64,000 bases of DNA from Uranotaenia lowii (taxonomy: Eukaryota; Arthropoda; Insecta; Diptera; Culicidae). The position numbers were made by a program, and so were the translations under genes. Below are positions 21,691 to 33,033 of the stretch, one piece after another; position 1 is the first letter of the stretch; each line of letters opens with the position of its first letter. The stretch lies in NCBI RefSeq assembly GCF_029784155.1, contig NC_073692.1, positions 323,885,906 to 323,949,905 of the forward strand, written 5' to 3'. Below the pieces are notes generated by a model. The model searched no databases. It worked only from the letters and a program-made list of their open reading frames with translations, and was not told the origin of the DNA.

Positions 21691-24600
21691 CAGTTAACTT
21701 CTAATTTAATTGTCTTACTCAACCTATGATTAATAAAATCACAGATCTCGATACGCAAAAATCTTTACTCAGATCTCTGAGCCCAGAACCCAGAACTCTG
21801 AAAATGGAACTCAAAATTAGCTCAGAACTAATATCTCGAAATTTATAACGATTTTCAATTGTTTTGTGTCAATTATATCGCATTTCTAACAACTTTTAAT
21901 AACCATTCACCATTCATAAATCATTATTTATTAACCAGAATCGATTTAAAAAGCAAAAAAGAAATTTAACTATTGTAAATTTTTAAATTTACAAAATGCA
22001 GAAAAATTTTGAAAACGATAGTTAGGCCCTACCATCTATTCTAGCAGTTGTTTTTTTTCTCAACTTCAGTACATTTGATAAATAGCGGCTTCGAGTCATA
22101 AAATTCCAGACAATACATTTGACCGTCGTTTTCAATGCAATCGGGGTATCAACGTACATAAAACGGGGCGCCATGTTTTGATTTCCCAGCTGAAATCGCT
22201 AAATTAACATAATTTCTGCACTCCGGCCATAAAAGTGATCCCCGAACGTAATAATCAGATAAAAAATAACAACTTTATCTACGGTCATAAAAGCCATTAA
22301 CGGGCCTGTTTTCGGGCAGGACAACCTAATCCGAGAAAGTCATTCTCGCGTCCTGGTCCTAACCCTAGCTAGAAGAAGCAGAAAAAAACCCGACAACAAC
22401 TTTTATATACCTCGACAAGAAAACCAAACGCACACAATCCGAATGACTTTTTATGTGCTGCTCAACCAGAGGTCGAACTCACACAACAAATCCCTCGGCT
22501 TAATAAATCATTTACTTTCCTTGGAATGGTTTGGCCCGAAATCGGGACTCGGGGTTTGAGTTGGCCTTTTCCCGTCCCAAAAACAGGGGGTTGGGGAAAG
22601 TTGTTCGAAAACCCTCCCGACTAAGGGGTCAAAAGTGCTGATTTTGATATCGTGATGCGACAAAAGTGTCCAATTTTCGACGATTTCCCCGTTCATCAAA
22701 TTAAGTTTGCTAACCCGGTCCAGTAGAAGACTTTTGGAAGAGGGGAAGGTCGAAGAAGTTGGAGTGCCTTGACGATTTCCATCATATTTGAACTGTTTGG
22801 GGCTTTTCTACACCAATGACACGATTCGGTTTTGGGACACTTTCGAAAGACGATAATTTATACCGACGATGTGTGTCCCTTTCTTGGGGCAGATAAGAAA
22901 CGTATCGGGAATGAAATATCGGTACCAGAATCTATTTTATTCGACGTCATTTGCTATATTTGATAGATTTAAAATGTGATAATTTGTGATCCTGTTTTGT
23001 TGAAACAGGGAAAAGTAGGCATTAATGTTGGCCCGCATTAAAGACAGCTTTGAAATGGAATAAGGTAGGAGAGATAAGGGCATAACGAGCACCCGGGGCA
23101 TAGTAAGCACTCCTCTATTCTAAAAAGTACGTATTTTATAAAAAGTATAAATTTTCATGAGGATTAGTTTAGTACCTCCCATAGAATGAATTTTTCAGTA
23201 AAAAAAAGAAATCTCATTTTAATCTTTTCAGAAATTTAAAAAAAAAAAACAGGTAAGATCTTAAGTGACGAAAATATTATAATTTTCGAACACCGGAATA
23301 TTAGCTCTTATGATCGTTGAATCATCTTGAACTATAATGTACGCACTGCAACTTGATGTTCACATTGTTCTTCAATTTTCACCAACATTTTTCACTATGA
23401 TCAATTTTAAAACGCGTTTTTACTTCAACTTGGTGACTCGGGGTAAACAGAGCATCCTTGATCGGGGCACGATGAGCTTTTTCTGACGTAGAATCAAGTA
23501 GCGAATTCAACTCGATGAAGTCAACTGAACTATAGAGCTACAGCTTGATTAGTTTATTTGTGATTATTTAGCCTATAAATGAGGTGTCGGAGAGGTAATC
23601 AGAAGATTCGAGTTCGATTCCTGGTCGAGGTGATTTTTTTTTCAATTTACCATTTTTGTCGAGATTTGTTTATCAAAGTGTCTGTAATCTCCCATGATTA
23701 TGATCCTCGAAAATAAAGCAATACGTAGAAAATTTACTTTCAAGTTGATTCCAGAAGAAAAGGGCTTTCAGCCTTCGATGAAAATTAAGAATATTTATTA
23801 ATTTTTTTTCTATGTTTGCCCCTGGAAACATGCATCGTATTTTACATTTCTTCGAATAAAATTGAGGGCGATGAAAAAGGTGATAACTCGGAATTGAAAA
23901 ATCAAAATTAATATCTGCAACGCGAAAAGTTATGCACTGATTTGCGTTCAAAATGATGGAAGCCTAAATGAACGCATTTATCCTGCAGTTCTTAAGTTTA
24001 CTCGTTTTATAAAGGAATAAACTCTTCTCTGTCCCTATTCCCCATATGATTTAAATCTAGATTTTTTCGTAGATATCTGCTGAAAAAAATAATTTTTCTT
24101 TATTCAAGTAGCCATTACCATCTGCTCGTTTTCTAATGACAACACAACCAAAAGGGCTTATGCGGTAAGTGCGATCTTAAATTAAATTTTTTTACATTGA
24201 TCTCAAATTAAATCTTGATGATCTTAACAACAAACTGACACTTTGTAAATAGCCATTCATACCGCCGGGGGTCAAATGACCCCTTAAGCTTTTTCCCGCT
24301 AAAACAGCCTTGATTTCCAACCGATTTTGAAAACAAAAGGAAAATTCACAAAACATCAATTATAACAGGAGTTATAGTCATTTGAAGTTTTAAAAAAATG
24401 CTATTTGACCACCTCCGGTTTATTTAGTGTTAATTAAGAACCACTATTAATCTTTGTAAAATACCCTCAGATTTCCAAATATTCAAATATTAAATTTGTG
24501 TGGACAATTTTCGCGAAATTCACTTTGTACTAAAATGTTTGGTGGAATTTTTTTTTCATTGAAAAATACGTGAAATGTTAAATGAATTAGCTGTCAGCAA

Positions 24601-25408
24601 GCAATCGATTTACAATTCCTTTTGAACAAGATCTTTGAAAAGTTTTTGTGAAATTTTTTTAAGAGTTTATATAAACCTTCAGGCGAAAACAAAAATTTGT
24701 ACATTTTTTGTTTATTCTGGTATCACAAGATCAAACATCTTCCAAAATTATGTAAATGTATAAAAAATCCAACGATATGGAATCATGAAAATAGACTATG
24801 CTAAATGTTTATATAAGAAAATAAAAAAAAAATACTAGTTTCCCAACAAGGATTAAAGTAACAATATCCTGTTTATCATTGTTCTACAGATTATAAATCA
24901 CAAAAAACTAAATTCACAACAAAGAATCTATCATGGAAAAAAACTATTGAAGAAACTACAGAGATGAAAGTAAAACTAAAATGAAACATGCAATATTTTG
25001 ACAACGATAAGCAATACTGGTAAATGTTTTGACCTGTAAAACATAACGTTCTTAACCTACTTGGATTTTGAATTTTAAACATTTGACGAATAAATTTATA
25101 ACTTCTTCGAGATTGACCAATCGAAAAAACCTCTCTTCTAGATAAATTTCTATAAAATGGACAGTTTAAGCCATGAACTAATTTGAAAAAAAATAGTGTG
25201 ACTTGAAGGTTAATTCATAACTTCTGCATGCATGATGAAATATTCAGTGAAGCTACCTAGCAGTGTAATGTTTACATTGTGATGCTATGTCAAGTGGTTT
25301 TTTGAGATAGCGTCCAGTATTGAAAGTCATTGAATAATTTATTTTGGGCAGGATTGCGAAAAATTCAAGAAAGTCACAGTGGAAGGGTTAAAAAGAGGTG
25401 GAAATTAA
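21691..25408. other. Spacer with a GC-richer island and MITE-like motifs
   Basis: No gene is recognised. About 22040-22920 is a GC-richer, complex island with no internal match in this window. Around 23085-23125 and 23450-23490 related motifs (GGGCATAACGAGCACC and GGGGCACGATGAGC) suggest a MITE. A box-B-like AGTTCGATTCCTGGTCGAGG at 23611-23630 may be a SINE head fragment. A palindrome GGGGTCAAATGACCCC lies at 24268-24283 and resembles the subterminal palindromes of the piggyBac-like elements. Confidence 0.4.
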
Positions 25409-25413
25409 CTATT

Positions 25414-25571
25414 TATCAAGGAATAGTCAAGATAGCCATGACTTGCTGTCATGGCTATGCAGTAACAAACTAGAAAATTTTCACTAGTCGTATTCTGACC
25501 ACGAAAGAAGCAAGTTGAAATAAATACCATTAGACATAATTCTCTTGTTTTACTAAGTGAAAAATACAACA
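25414..25571 (+). repeat. 5' LTR of the gypsy element
   Basis: Runs from TATCAAGG to ACAACA, 158 bp, and matches 34356-34513. It contains a perfect 11-bp hairpin (ATAGCCATGAC, TTGCT loop, GTCATGGCTAT) at 25432-25458 that is unchanged in the other LTR. Confidence 0.9.
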
Positions 25572-25656
25572 TTCTTTTGGCGACGAGGAATTTCAAGAAC
25601 CTCCGAAAGCAACCCAATTCCTATTTCTAAAACCTTCAAGCAACAACATATTCAAG

Positions 25657-26433
25657 ATGACCGACAAGGCTTTTCTAGACGCGATTATCCAGCTCACTGA
25701 ACTGATCTCAAACCAGCAGCGGCAGATTGCAGATCTCCAACGGACGAACGCAAATCCGGCTGGCAGTGAGCGAATCATCGAGTTCCTCGCAACTGGTATC
25801 GACGAGTTCCGGTACGATCCTGACGGCGGAATATTTTTTGAATCCTGGTACGCGCGCTTCGAAGACGTTTTCAAGGAAGACGGCAAGCATTTGGATGACA
25901 ACGCAAACGTGAGGTTGCTTCTCCGTAAGATTGGCACGCAGTTCCACGAACGTTACGTGAACAACATTCTGCCAAAGTACCCCCGAGAATTCCGTTTCGA
26001 AGAAACCGTCACGAAATTGAAGAAACTTTTCGGAAGGCAAACATAGCTCTTCAACGCTTGCTATCAGTGTCTTCAATACGGGAAGAACGATGCTGATGAT
26101 TTTTCCACCAACGCCACCTCCATCAACAAACACTGTGAAGCGTTCCAGTTGACGAAGCTCTCCAACGATCAATTTTAGGCGCTCCGGTTCTTCTGTGGTC
26201 TCCAGTCACCACGCGATGCAGACATCCGGACACGATTGATTGGCAAGCTTGAAGCAGAAGAGTTCGCACCCGCCGGTGATGGAACGGCTTTGACACTGGA
26301 AAACCTGGTGGAGGAATGCAATCGGATCATCTACGTCAAACAAGACACAAAAATTATCGAGAAAGGCGGAAGCGACAAGCATGACAATAGCGTCGCTCAA
26401 GATCCCGAAAACTCCCTGTTGGCTGTGTGGTGA
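25657..26433 (+). pseudogene. gag: gypsy gag (capsid region), with in-frame stops
   Basis: The frame begins MTDKAFLDAIIQLTELI about 85 bp downstream of the LTR. It contains the capsid-like pattern with FESWYARFEDVF and VRLLLRKIG. It is interrupted by TAG at 26044-26046 and again at 26176-26178, then continues in the same frame through FFCGLQSPRDADIRTRLIGK to 26433. The nucleocapsid part lies in the +1-shifted frame (26381-26665). Gag would form the virus-like particle. This copy cannot make it. Confidence 0.8.
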
Positions 26434-26665
26434 CCAACACTACGTCAAGGAGTGCTATTATCAACACCGTTTCTGCAGCAAGTGCAGGAAGAAAGGGCAC
26501 AAAGATGGCTTTTGTTCCTCCGCTGGGCAGAAGTCATACAAGCCGGTCGACAAACCAAGACCTAAGGACATCGTCAAGTCCAAAGGTACTTTGGTTAAGC
26601 TAGTCGATCTCTCCAATAAACGAAAATTCATCAAGTTGAATCTCAACAACTTCCCGGTCCAGTAA
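26381..26665 (+). pseudogene. gypsy nucleocapsid and protease start, shifted frame
   Basis: The translation contains two adjacent zinc knuckles, CWLCGDQHYVKECYYQHRFC and CSKCRKKGHKDGFC, typical of gypsy Gag-Pol polyproteins with paired knuckles. The frame ends at a TAA (26663-26665) in front of the protease region. It is offset from the capsid frame by a frameshift. Confidence 0.75.
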
Positions 26666-26985
26666 CAGCTAGGCTGTGCATCGGATATTACAATTATCTC
26701 CGAGCAAGTCTGGGAAACAATTGGCCAACCACCAACTCAAACTTCGGAAGTTGAAGCTGTCAGCGCATCAGGAGACGAGATTGGTATCATTGGAGTATTC
26801 ATCGCAAACATCACCGTTCGTGGTACTACCAAGCAAGGCCGAGTTTATGTTTCAACCAACCTGGATCTCAACGTCTTTGGCATCAAAACGACCGATCAGC
26901 TTGATCTTTGGTCGGTCCCGTCTGATCAATTCCGTGCAGCAGAAGCCCGAGCCGTTGGTAGAAAAACTACGATCAAGATTTCCTG
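26666..26985 (+). pseudogene. gypsy aspartic protease, catalytic motif lost
   Basis: In the same frame as the nucleocapsid, reading on past the stop, the sequence gives QLGCASDITIISEQVWETIG. The position normally holding the D-T/S-G/A triad reads G-C-A, so the catalytic aspartate is gone. The frame runs on to a stop at about 26983-26985. The start of the RT is missing after this point, showing a deletion between protease and RT. Confidence 0.65.
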
Positions 26986-27404
26986 ATGTATTTCAAAGTT
27001 CCCTTGGCTGGCAACGTTTCCGTTCGTGTCTGTGGTGATTATTCGACGGGTCTCAACGATGCGCTTGAGTCCGATTGCCATCCTTTGCCGCATCCGGACG
27101 ATATGTTTGCCGAACTAACTGGATCCCGCTTTTTCACGCATCTCGACCTCTCAGACGCATACCTTCAAGTGGAAGTCGAAAAGGAATCTCGTAAAGTACT
27201 GACCGTCAACACTCATCGAGGATTGTTACAGTATAACCGTTTGCCGCGCGGAGTCAAATCCGTTTCTGGTGCTTTCCATCGGATCATTGACAGAATGGTA
27301 GGCGGCATTCCAGGTGTCAAACCATATCTTGACGACATCATGATAGCTGGGAAATCTCAAGAGGAGCACGATCAGAGCCTTTACTCTGTTCTCGACTACG
27401 GTTT
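26986..27404 (+). pseudogene. pol: gypsy reverse transcriptase, 5' part
   Basis: The translation reads VRVCGDYSTGLNDALESDCH, then LTGSRFFTHLDLSDAYLQVE and YNRLPRGVKSVSGAFHRIID, with the catalytic box as PYLDDIMIAG. It is cut at VLDYGF by the copia insertion at 27405. The downstream continuation FHLRLEKCRF starts right after the second GGTTT duplication at 33034-33038, so the original reading can be followed across the insertion. The N-terminal part of the RT is deleted. Confidence 0.88.
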
Positions 27405-27448
27405 TGATAGAATTGAAAGAGTGTCTTAGCAGGTCAGAGGGGGTAACA
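27405..27448 (-). repeat. Copia 3' LTR, internally deleted
   Basis: On the plus strand it begins TGATAGAATTGAAAGAG and ends GGGGTAACA. It shares both ends with the 92-bp LTR at 32942-33033 but lacks about 48 bp in the middle. A purine tract (CTTAAGGGGGGA on the minus strand, 27449-27460) lies just upstream on the coding strand. Confidence 0.8.
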
Positions 27449-27455
27449 TCCCCCC

Positions 27456-28089
27456 TTAAGTGGATATTTGTAAAACACCAAACAACTTCTTGTCTTCTTC
27501 ATGCTTCGGACCAGGTACCGCCTTGGTAAGGATATCCGCTGCTTGATTTTTTGATCCAACGTGTTCCAATTTGATAGCTTGAATTTCCAACTGTTGCCGA
27601 ACAAAGTGATGTCTGATATCGATATGTTTGCTCCTTGCTGAATACCCGATTTCTCGTTCTGCTAAGCTGATGGCACTTTTGTTATCGCAGTTAATCAAAA
27701 TTGGGCCACTCACGTTTTGTAGTTCTTGCAGAAAACCTCGCCACCACATTGCTTCCTGGGTTGCCGTTGACAAAGCCATATACTCTGCCTCCGTGGTCGA
27801 CAATGCTACTGTAAATTGTCGCTTCGAGTTCCAGGAAACAGCACCGCCGTTTTGAAGAAACACGTAACCGCTCACAGACCGTCGTGTATCCGGGTCATTT
27901 CCCCAATCTGCATCGCTATAACCGGTGAAATCCGGATTACCGTCTCTGCTGTACGTGAGCTTGATTTTCTTGGAGCCCTTCAGATATCGTAATATCCGCT
28001 TTGCTGCCACCCAATGCGCCTCTCCGGGATTGCTGCAAAAACTGCTCACCTGGCTAACAGCAAAACTTATGTCCGGCCGCGTACATTGT
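27456..28089 (-). pseudogene. pol: Copia RNase H domain and pol C-terminus
   Basis: The minus strand gives CTRPDISFAVSQVSSFCSNP at the start, then GYSDADWGNDPDTRRSVSGY, VALSTTEAEYMALSTATQEA, LINCDNKSAISLAE and HIDIRHHFVRQQLE. These are the D-E-D catalytic blocks and the conserved DNKSAI and KHIDIRYH region of copia RNase H. The frame ends with a stop at 27456 next to the purine tract and LTR. It is separated from the RT by the insertion with the 21-bp duplication. This piece alone is uninterrupted. Confidence 0.9.
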
Positions 28090-29444
28090 ATGTATGTATG
28101 TTGTATGTTGCAAATCCACCATGGGTGCACGGATTCACCGCAGTTTTGCCTAAGTATGTGCTCATTAAAATTCTTTAGATATTAAAGCTCGACAAATCTC
28201 CAACGTCACGAACATCATACCCGGTACCATGGCTTCGTGTGAGCTGTTCTGTAGTGAGTGTATTACGTGTCTCTGTTAGTATATTTGGGTGAACGAATCT
28301 ATCAGGTACACAACCAGTTTAAAACGGATAACATTTTTAGTGTTATTCATTTACTACAGGTATTCCGGCATCCGTGTATATACCTGGCCGATTGGCAACT
28401 GATTGAACGTTCGTAATTATGTAATTATTTATCAAAAATTATATCATCTTACCTACCCAACATAACCGGGAGTTAAATCTACAACCTACCAAATGGTCTC
28501 GAGCTAAACACTCTGACTATCTCAACACCCAATGACCTTCTTACCACTGGGTGCTTTGCATTCTTGTTTTTTTTTCCAATTCTCATTCCGACTTCGAAAG
28601 GCCTTTTTTTATTCTTGTCACTCCCGTTGTACAACGCATTCACTTTCACATACCGATCTTCCGTAGCCGGGACTTTCGAGAAAATATTTAAAGATTTCAA
28701 TCAAGCCCCCGGCGGAACTGATTCCACTTTTTTGGAAAATATTTCCCTAAGATTGAAAACACCAACATTTTATCGACCCGTACAATTTTTTTTGGAAAAA
28801 CTGTTGCATACTTTATCTCCATCTCAGTCGCGCATAAGCCAAGCCTTCACATAAACTTGTCATATCCCGTGCGCAAAAAGCAACGCATGCTTCGATCCAT
28901 AGATATGCTTTGGAAATGCACACGTACAGCGCTCGTTGCTGATGGAAGGTACATATACATGTTCGAACATGTCTTGGCCGCTGGAAGATGATAAAAAAAT
29001 TTTTTCCACTTTTTGCAACAGATTACTTGAGATGATAACAATGAAACTTGTAAATTCCCCATAACACTTTGATACTGGTTGATATCTCCAGTTCTTCTCA
29101 CAAGCAAGATAAACCATTTTTGCCAACACGGTTTCATTATTACAATGCTTACAAAAACCGGATTTGACGCGAAGATTGGGATTTTGATGCTATTTAGGGA
29201 TTCAGAACCACGGATGAATTTTCACTTGAAATCGTGTTTCTTCTTTTATCAAAAACAATCAACATTGATTCCATTCCCCCACTTGAACAAAACAAATCAA
29301 TTTTGCCCAATCTTATCGAGCACCATTCTTCTTAAAAATAAACACTTATCATTTACGCTGAAATCTTTTCTTAAATCACTGAAATAACCATATTTCTTTT
29401 TAATAATCACAAGCGTTTCGGAAATGTCCGGCCGCGTACATTGT
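28069..29444. mobile_element. 1.33-kb retro-insertion of unknown type in copia pol, 21-bp target duplication
   Basis: The same 21 bp (ATGTCCGGCCGCGTACATTG plus T) stands at 28069-28089 and 29424-29444. The DNA in between (28090-29423) interrupts the copia codons for CTRPDIS. Long duplications of this size are typical of target-primed reverse transcription. Read on the minus strand, the insert ends CATACAACATACATACAT, a short tandem tail like those of some LINEs. Its last 300 bp (28105-28415) resembles 40975-41140. No ORF with a known domain was found and there are no terminal inverted repeats, so it may be a 5'-truncated LINE 3' UTR or another retrocopy. Confidence 0.75.
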
Positions 29445-30241
29445 GCTACGAATTGAAGACCACCAACAAGTTCTCGATATGGGACATTCATCATCTTCTT
29501 CTTTTCCCCTTCCGTTTTGGGACACATGTCCTTGGTGAGCCGCTGACTGATGTCGAATGGAGTGGACACCGTATTGCAATCCAGCATATTGTACTTTTGA
29601 AGCAACTCGTCAATATACCGTTCTTGATCAATTGCAACGAAACCGTCAGACCTCGTGACACGCAATCCCAAGACCTGCTTGACTGGACCCAAGTCACTCA
29701 TCTTGAAGTCAGCACATAACTGCAGCTTGATGCGTTCCACCAAAGCCAGATCACTGGAGATGATGAGGAAATCATCCACATAAACAGCAACGATGATAGG
29801 TTTACCATTCATGGCCTGATAATAAACGCACGTGTCGTATTTGGATCGTTTGAAACCCATCTTCCGAAGCTTTTGGTCCAGCTTCTGGTTCCAGAAGCGA
29901 CTGGCCTGCTCAAGCCCGTACAGTGCCTTACGGAGCTTGCAAACTTTCGTTGGTGCTTTTTCGTCCTCAAATCCTTTTGGCTGCTCCATAAATATCTCCT
30001 CCTCGGTCAGCTCTCCCTGTAGGAACGCCGTCACCGCGTCCATTTGGTGAACCACAAGATTCTGCTTGGCTGCCAACGCCAGGAGGTACCGTACCGTTGC
30101 ATAGCGCACAACAGGAGAATATGTGTCGCTATAGTCCACGCCCTTGATCTGCGAGTATCCCTTGATGACCAAACGCCCCTTGAATCGGTTTATGGATCCA
30201 TCTGCATTCGTCTTCAGCTTGAAAACCCATTTATTTTTCAA
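29424..30241 (-). pseudogene. pol: Copia reverse transcriptase
   Basis: From the minus strand, NKWVFKLKTNADGSINRFKG opens the domain. QMDAVTAFLQGEL (catalytic Asp near residue 68) and AVYVDDFLIIS (YVDD near residues 154-157) supply the active site. RYIDELLQKYNM and ELVGGLQFVAQCTRPDIS close it. The frame then runs into the inserted DNA at 29423 and ends at 29297. It is joined to the preceding segment by a frameshift near 30240, so this copy cannot make a continuous polyprotein. Confidence 0.92.
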
Positions 30242-30816
30242 CGCTTTCCGGTCCCGTTATCGCATAACGTCTGATACTCGCTCTGCATCGCCTCGACCCA
30301 ACGATCTCGTTCTGGATTCTCCAGAGCTTCTTCGAAACTCTCTGGTTCTCGGGGACTCTGTGGACAATTCACGTACGGTACATTTCTATTCGAAATTAAA
30401 GTACAAGGATACTTGCCTTGGGCTGGGCGCTCCCAGTCACTATACTCAGAATTCTGTTGTAAATTAACGTCCTCTTCTTTCAGGTGTGACGGGAGCGCAG
30501 TGCTGACTGCTGACGACCGTCTTCTGGCTGGCTGCGAAGAGAAAAGGTTCTGCGGTAGAACACTGTATGTCACCTCATAATCTGCCAACTTGCCTGGACG
30601 TCTGCGCTCCCTCTCGCTATGCCTCGTGTTAGGTTGTATAACTTCGCCAGAACGGTGCGGATGGAGCGCGTTAGGTTCCTGTTCGATGCACACTGATGCT
30701 GCTGGATCACTTTGAGCAGCGCTTCCCGTTGGTTCGTTCGTCGATGTCATCTCTTGACCAAATCTGTTGTCGAAAACCACATCTTTAGACGACTCACGTG
30801 GATGAAATTTCGCCAC
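30238..30816 (-). pseudogene. Copia pol linker between integrase and RT
   Basis: The translation begins MAKFHPRESSKDVVFDN and contains a long hydrophilic linker with RHSERERRRPGKLADYEVTY and PREPESFEEALENPERDRWV, EAMQSEYQTL. This is the usual segment between integrase and RT in copia, including the E-A-x-x-x-E-x-x-x-L entry to the RT. A frameshift near 30238 ends the frame. A deletion upstream has removed the integrase C-terminal region, seen as mismatched frames at 30817-30901. Confidence 0.8.
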
Positions 30817-30901
30817 TTCCTTCTCGTCAACAACAACGATATCTCGGCTGATGAAAATTTGACCACTCTCAAGATTGCATACTCGATACCGTTTCGAGCA
30901 C

Positions 30902-32896
30902 TCAGCAAAGCCGATTGGCTAGGTATATCGCTGTTGATGCTGCCTCGGCCCAAAAACGCTTTTCTAGCCCTGCATCCGATAATAAGCACCTCGCTTTCTC
31001 CTCTATCGTTCGGTTCATGCGTTCCGAGAGACCGTTCTGTTCCGGGTTATATGGAACCGACGTCTCGTGCCGTATGCCATGCTGCTTCAGAAAATGTTGA
31101 AACTGCTTACCACAATACTCAGTGCCATTATCAGTTCGCAAGCACTTGATCTTCTTAGCAGTTTGATTTTCAACAAAGGACTTGAATTCTTGAAACGCCT
31201 CGAAAGTGTCGGACTTTGACTTCAAGCAATACATGAAAGTCATCCTGCTTACCTCGTCCGTAAACGTAACCCAATACTTGCTGCCGCCGACCGATGGTTT
31301 CTCCATAGGCCCACACAAGTCTGAATGGACAATTTCAAGCAACTCCTTTGCTCGAAATCCGGATCCACGAAACGGAAGCCTTTGGTGCTTACCTTCCGCA
31401 CATGGAACACAAGCAGCTATCGTCGTTCCATTAATTTCAAAACCTGTTGCCATGCTGGGTAACCTTTTGATGCTGTCCAAATTCAAATGGCCCAACCGTC
31501 GATGCCACGATTCGAGGTTGCCATTCGTTTTTGCCGCACACGTTAACCGCTGACTGCGTAAATTGAGCTGGTAAAGTCCTTCTTCCAGTCGATCCATTGC
31601 GACCACATCCTTCGAGGATGTATTCACAACCTTGCAGTCCTCGCTAGTGAAATTTATTCGGAAGCCTTTCTTACAAATTTCACTGACTGACAGCAAATTT
31701 GTTGCCAATCCTGGAACACATAAGACGTTAGAGATACTCAAATCTGTATACGAACCTCTCGTTTCAGCAGTGAGTTCTACGCGTCCAACCACAGCCGCAG
31801 GAATTTCAGTTCCATCTGCGACATAAATCGATTCGTCCACTGGCATCGGATCCAAAACTGCCTTCTCGGAAACACACATGTGTCGACCTGCGCCGGAGTC
31901 CAGAATCCAACCATTCGCATTGCTCTTAGGATTCTGATGTGCCATCAACGCCACTTGGTTTGAACGTTTCCTTCCGTCCTTGGGTTTGACCTTCTGCTGG
32001 CATTCTGAAGCGTAATGCCCGAACCTTTCGCACTTGAAACACTGTACTTTCGATTTTTCCTTCTTTCCAGGTGTTTTCTCATGAGTTGCTAAAGCTCCAG
32101 CTGCACTACCAGAGCTGCAATTTCGGTCCAGCATGACATCCTGCAGTATCTTGGACTTGACCACATCTGCTGTTAGATTGATGCCCGATGCATCAAGGCG
32201 CATACTCATCGGCTCGTATCGTTTTGGAAGTCCCATGAGCAAGATAAGAGATAGCCACTCGTCGTTCAAGTTAAATCCTATCTCACCCAGCTTGTGCCTT
32301 GTGGACATGACTTCGTCGACATACTCTTCCACCGATGAACAGTCTTCAAGTTCCAGGCGCATTAGCTTGCGAAGTAAACCAATTTTCCTGCACTTTCCGC
32401 TCTCCTGGAATGCGGTCCGCAAACTGTTCCACGCTTCTTGTGCCGTACGAGCTTTCTGAACCAAGCTATAGTTGTAAGGTTCTATGCTCAAGCAAATCGT
32501 TGCCAAAGCTCGCTCAGACAGATCCTCGTTCACGTGCGTGCCTTCTGGAGGGTTAACTGCTCGCCACGTGCCCTCTCTGATCATCACCATCTTCATGGCA
32601 AATGACCAGGAATCGTAGTTGTCACGACTCTTCAGCTTCTCCACTGGTAGCATGGCCACACCTCCACCACCTGGTAATCTCGGATTGCTGGCCACCTGGC
32701 CATCCGCTTGTCCGTCCCGGGTCTGGTTGCCATTTCCTCCACCGCGCTGAATATCACCATTTCCGGCATTATCGGGAATACCATCATCACGGTTCTGAAA
32801 ATCAGCCGACCGCCGTAACCGATTTCTTCCTTCACGGTTCATAATCGTTTCGGAAAAATAACTTCTTGAAACAGGTGGATGTGAAAAATTTTTCAC
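30902..32896 (-). CDS. gag-pol: Copia Gag, protease and integrase core (truncated gag-pol)
   Basis: A 664-codon frame on the minus strand. Residue 19 (MNREGRNRLRR, at 32842) is the more likely start because the first 18 codons overlap leader sequence. Residues of about 85-260 carry the copia Gag fold with NYDSWSFAMKMVM and WNSLRTAFQ. A CCHC knuckle (CFKCERFGHYASEC) is at 286-299 and the protease motif ILDSGAGRHM at 331-340. A pre-integrase region (SWHRRLGHLNLDSIKRLPS) follows, then integrase with IVHSDLCGPM, CLRTDNGTEYCGKQF and NPEQNGLSERMNRTIEE (D, D, E). The frame stops at IYLANRLC where a deletion joins unrelated codons, so the polyprotein is truncated. Confidence 0.9.
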   Translation of the reverse strand: MKNFSHPPVSRSYFSETIMNREGRNRLRRSADFQNRDDGIPDNAGNGDIQRGGGNGNQTRDGQADGQVASNPRLPGGGGVAMLPVEKLKSRDNYDSWSFAMKMVMIREGTWRAVNPPEGTHVNEDLSERALATICLSIEPYNYSLVQKARTAQEAWNSLRTAFQESGKCRKIGLLRKLMRLELEDCSSVEEYVDEVMSTRHKLGEIGFNLNDEWLSLILLMGLPKRYEPMSMRLDASGINLTADVVKSKILQDVMLDRNCSSGSAAGALATHEKTPGKKEKSKVQCFKCERFGHYASECQQKVKPKDGRKRSNQVALMAHQNPKSNANGWILDSGAGRHMCVSEKAVLDPMPVDESIYVADGTEIPAAVVGRVELTAETRGSYTDLSISNVLCVPGLATNLLSVSEICKKGFRINFTSEDCKVVNTSSKDVVAMDRLEEGLYQLNLRSQRLTCAAKTNGNLESWHRRLGHLNLDSIKRLPSMATGFEINGTTIAACVPCAEGKHQRLPFRGSGFRAKELLEIVHSDLCGPMEKPSVGGSKYWVTFTDEVSRMTFMYCLKSKSDTFEAFQEFKSFVENQTAKKIKCLRTDNGTEYCGKQFQHFLKQHGIRHETSVPYNPEQNGLSERMNRTIEEKARCLLSDAGLEKRFWAEAASTAIYLANRLC

Positions 32897-32925
32897 TTGT
32901 TGATTCCGTAACTATGGAAACTATT

Positions 32926-32941
32926 AACTGGGCTCATAACC
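32926..32941 (-). other. Copia primer-binding site
   Basis: On the minus strand GGTTATGAGCCCAGTT directly follows the LTR end TCTATCA. It resembles the initiator-methionine tRNA fragment site used by Drosophila copia (GGTTATGGGCCCAG). Confidence 0.75.
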
Positions 32942-33033
32942 TGATAGAATTGAAAGAGCGTCTAAGCAGGTCAGAGTACAAATTTGGAATGATTTATTGG
33001 TGCCTTTACAAATCAACGCTTACTATGCTAACA
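32942..33033 (-). repeat. Copia 5' LTR, 92 bp
   Basis: On the coding (minus) strand it runs from TGTTAGCATAG to TTCTATCA. It is very short for a copia LTR. The partner at 27405-27448 shares both ends. Confidence 0.85.

Noticed and set aside
24257..25391. Complete piggyBac-like MITE between the palindrome at 24268 and GGAAGGGTTAA at 25381
   Set aside because: The left side lacks TTAA and the two ends match poorly, so only the palindrome is reported.
25708..26172. 154-codon minus-strand frame opposite the gypsy gag
   Set aside because: Shadow of the gag reading frame on the other strand.
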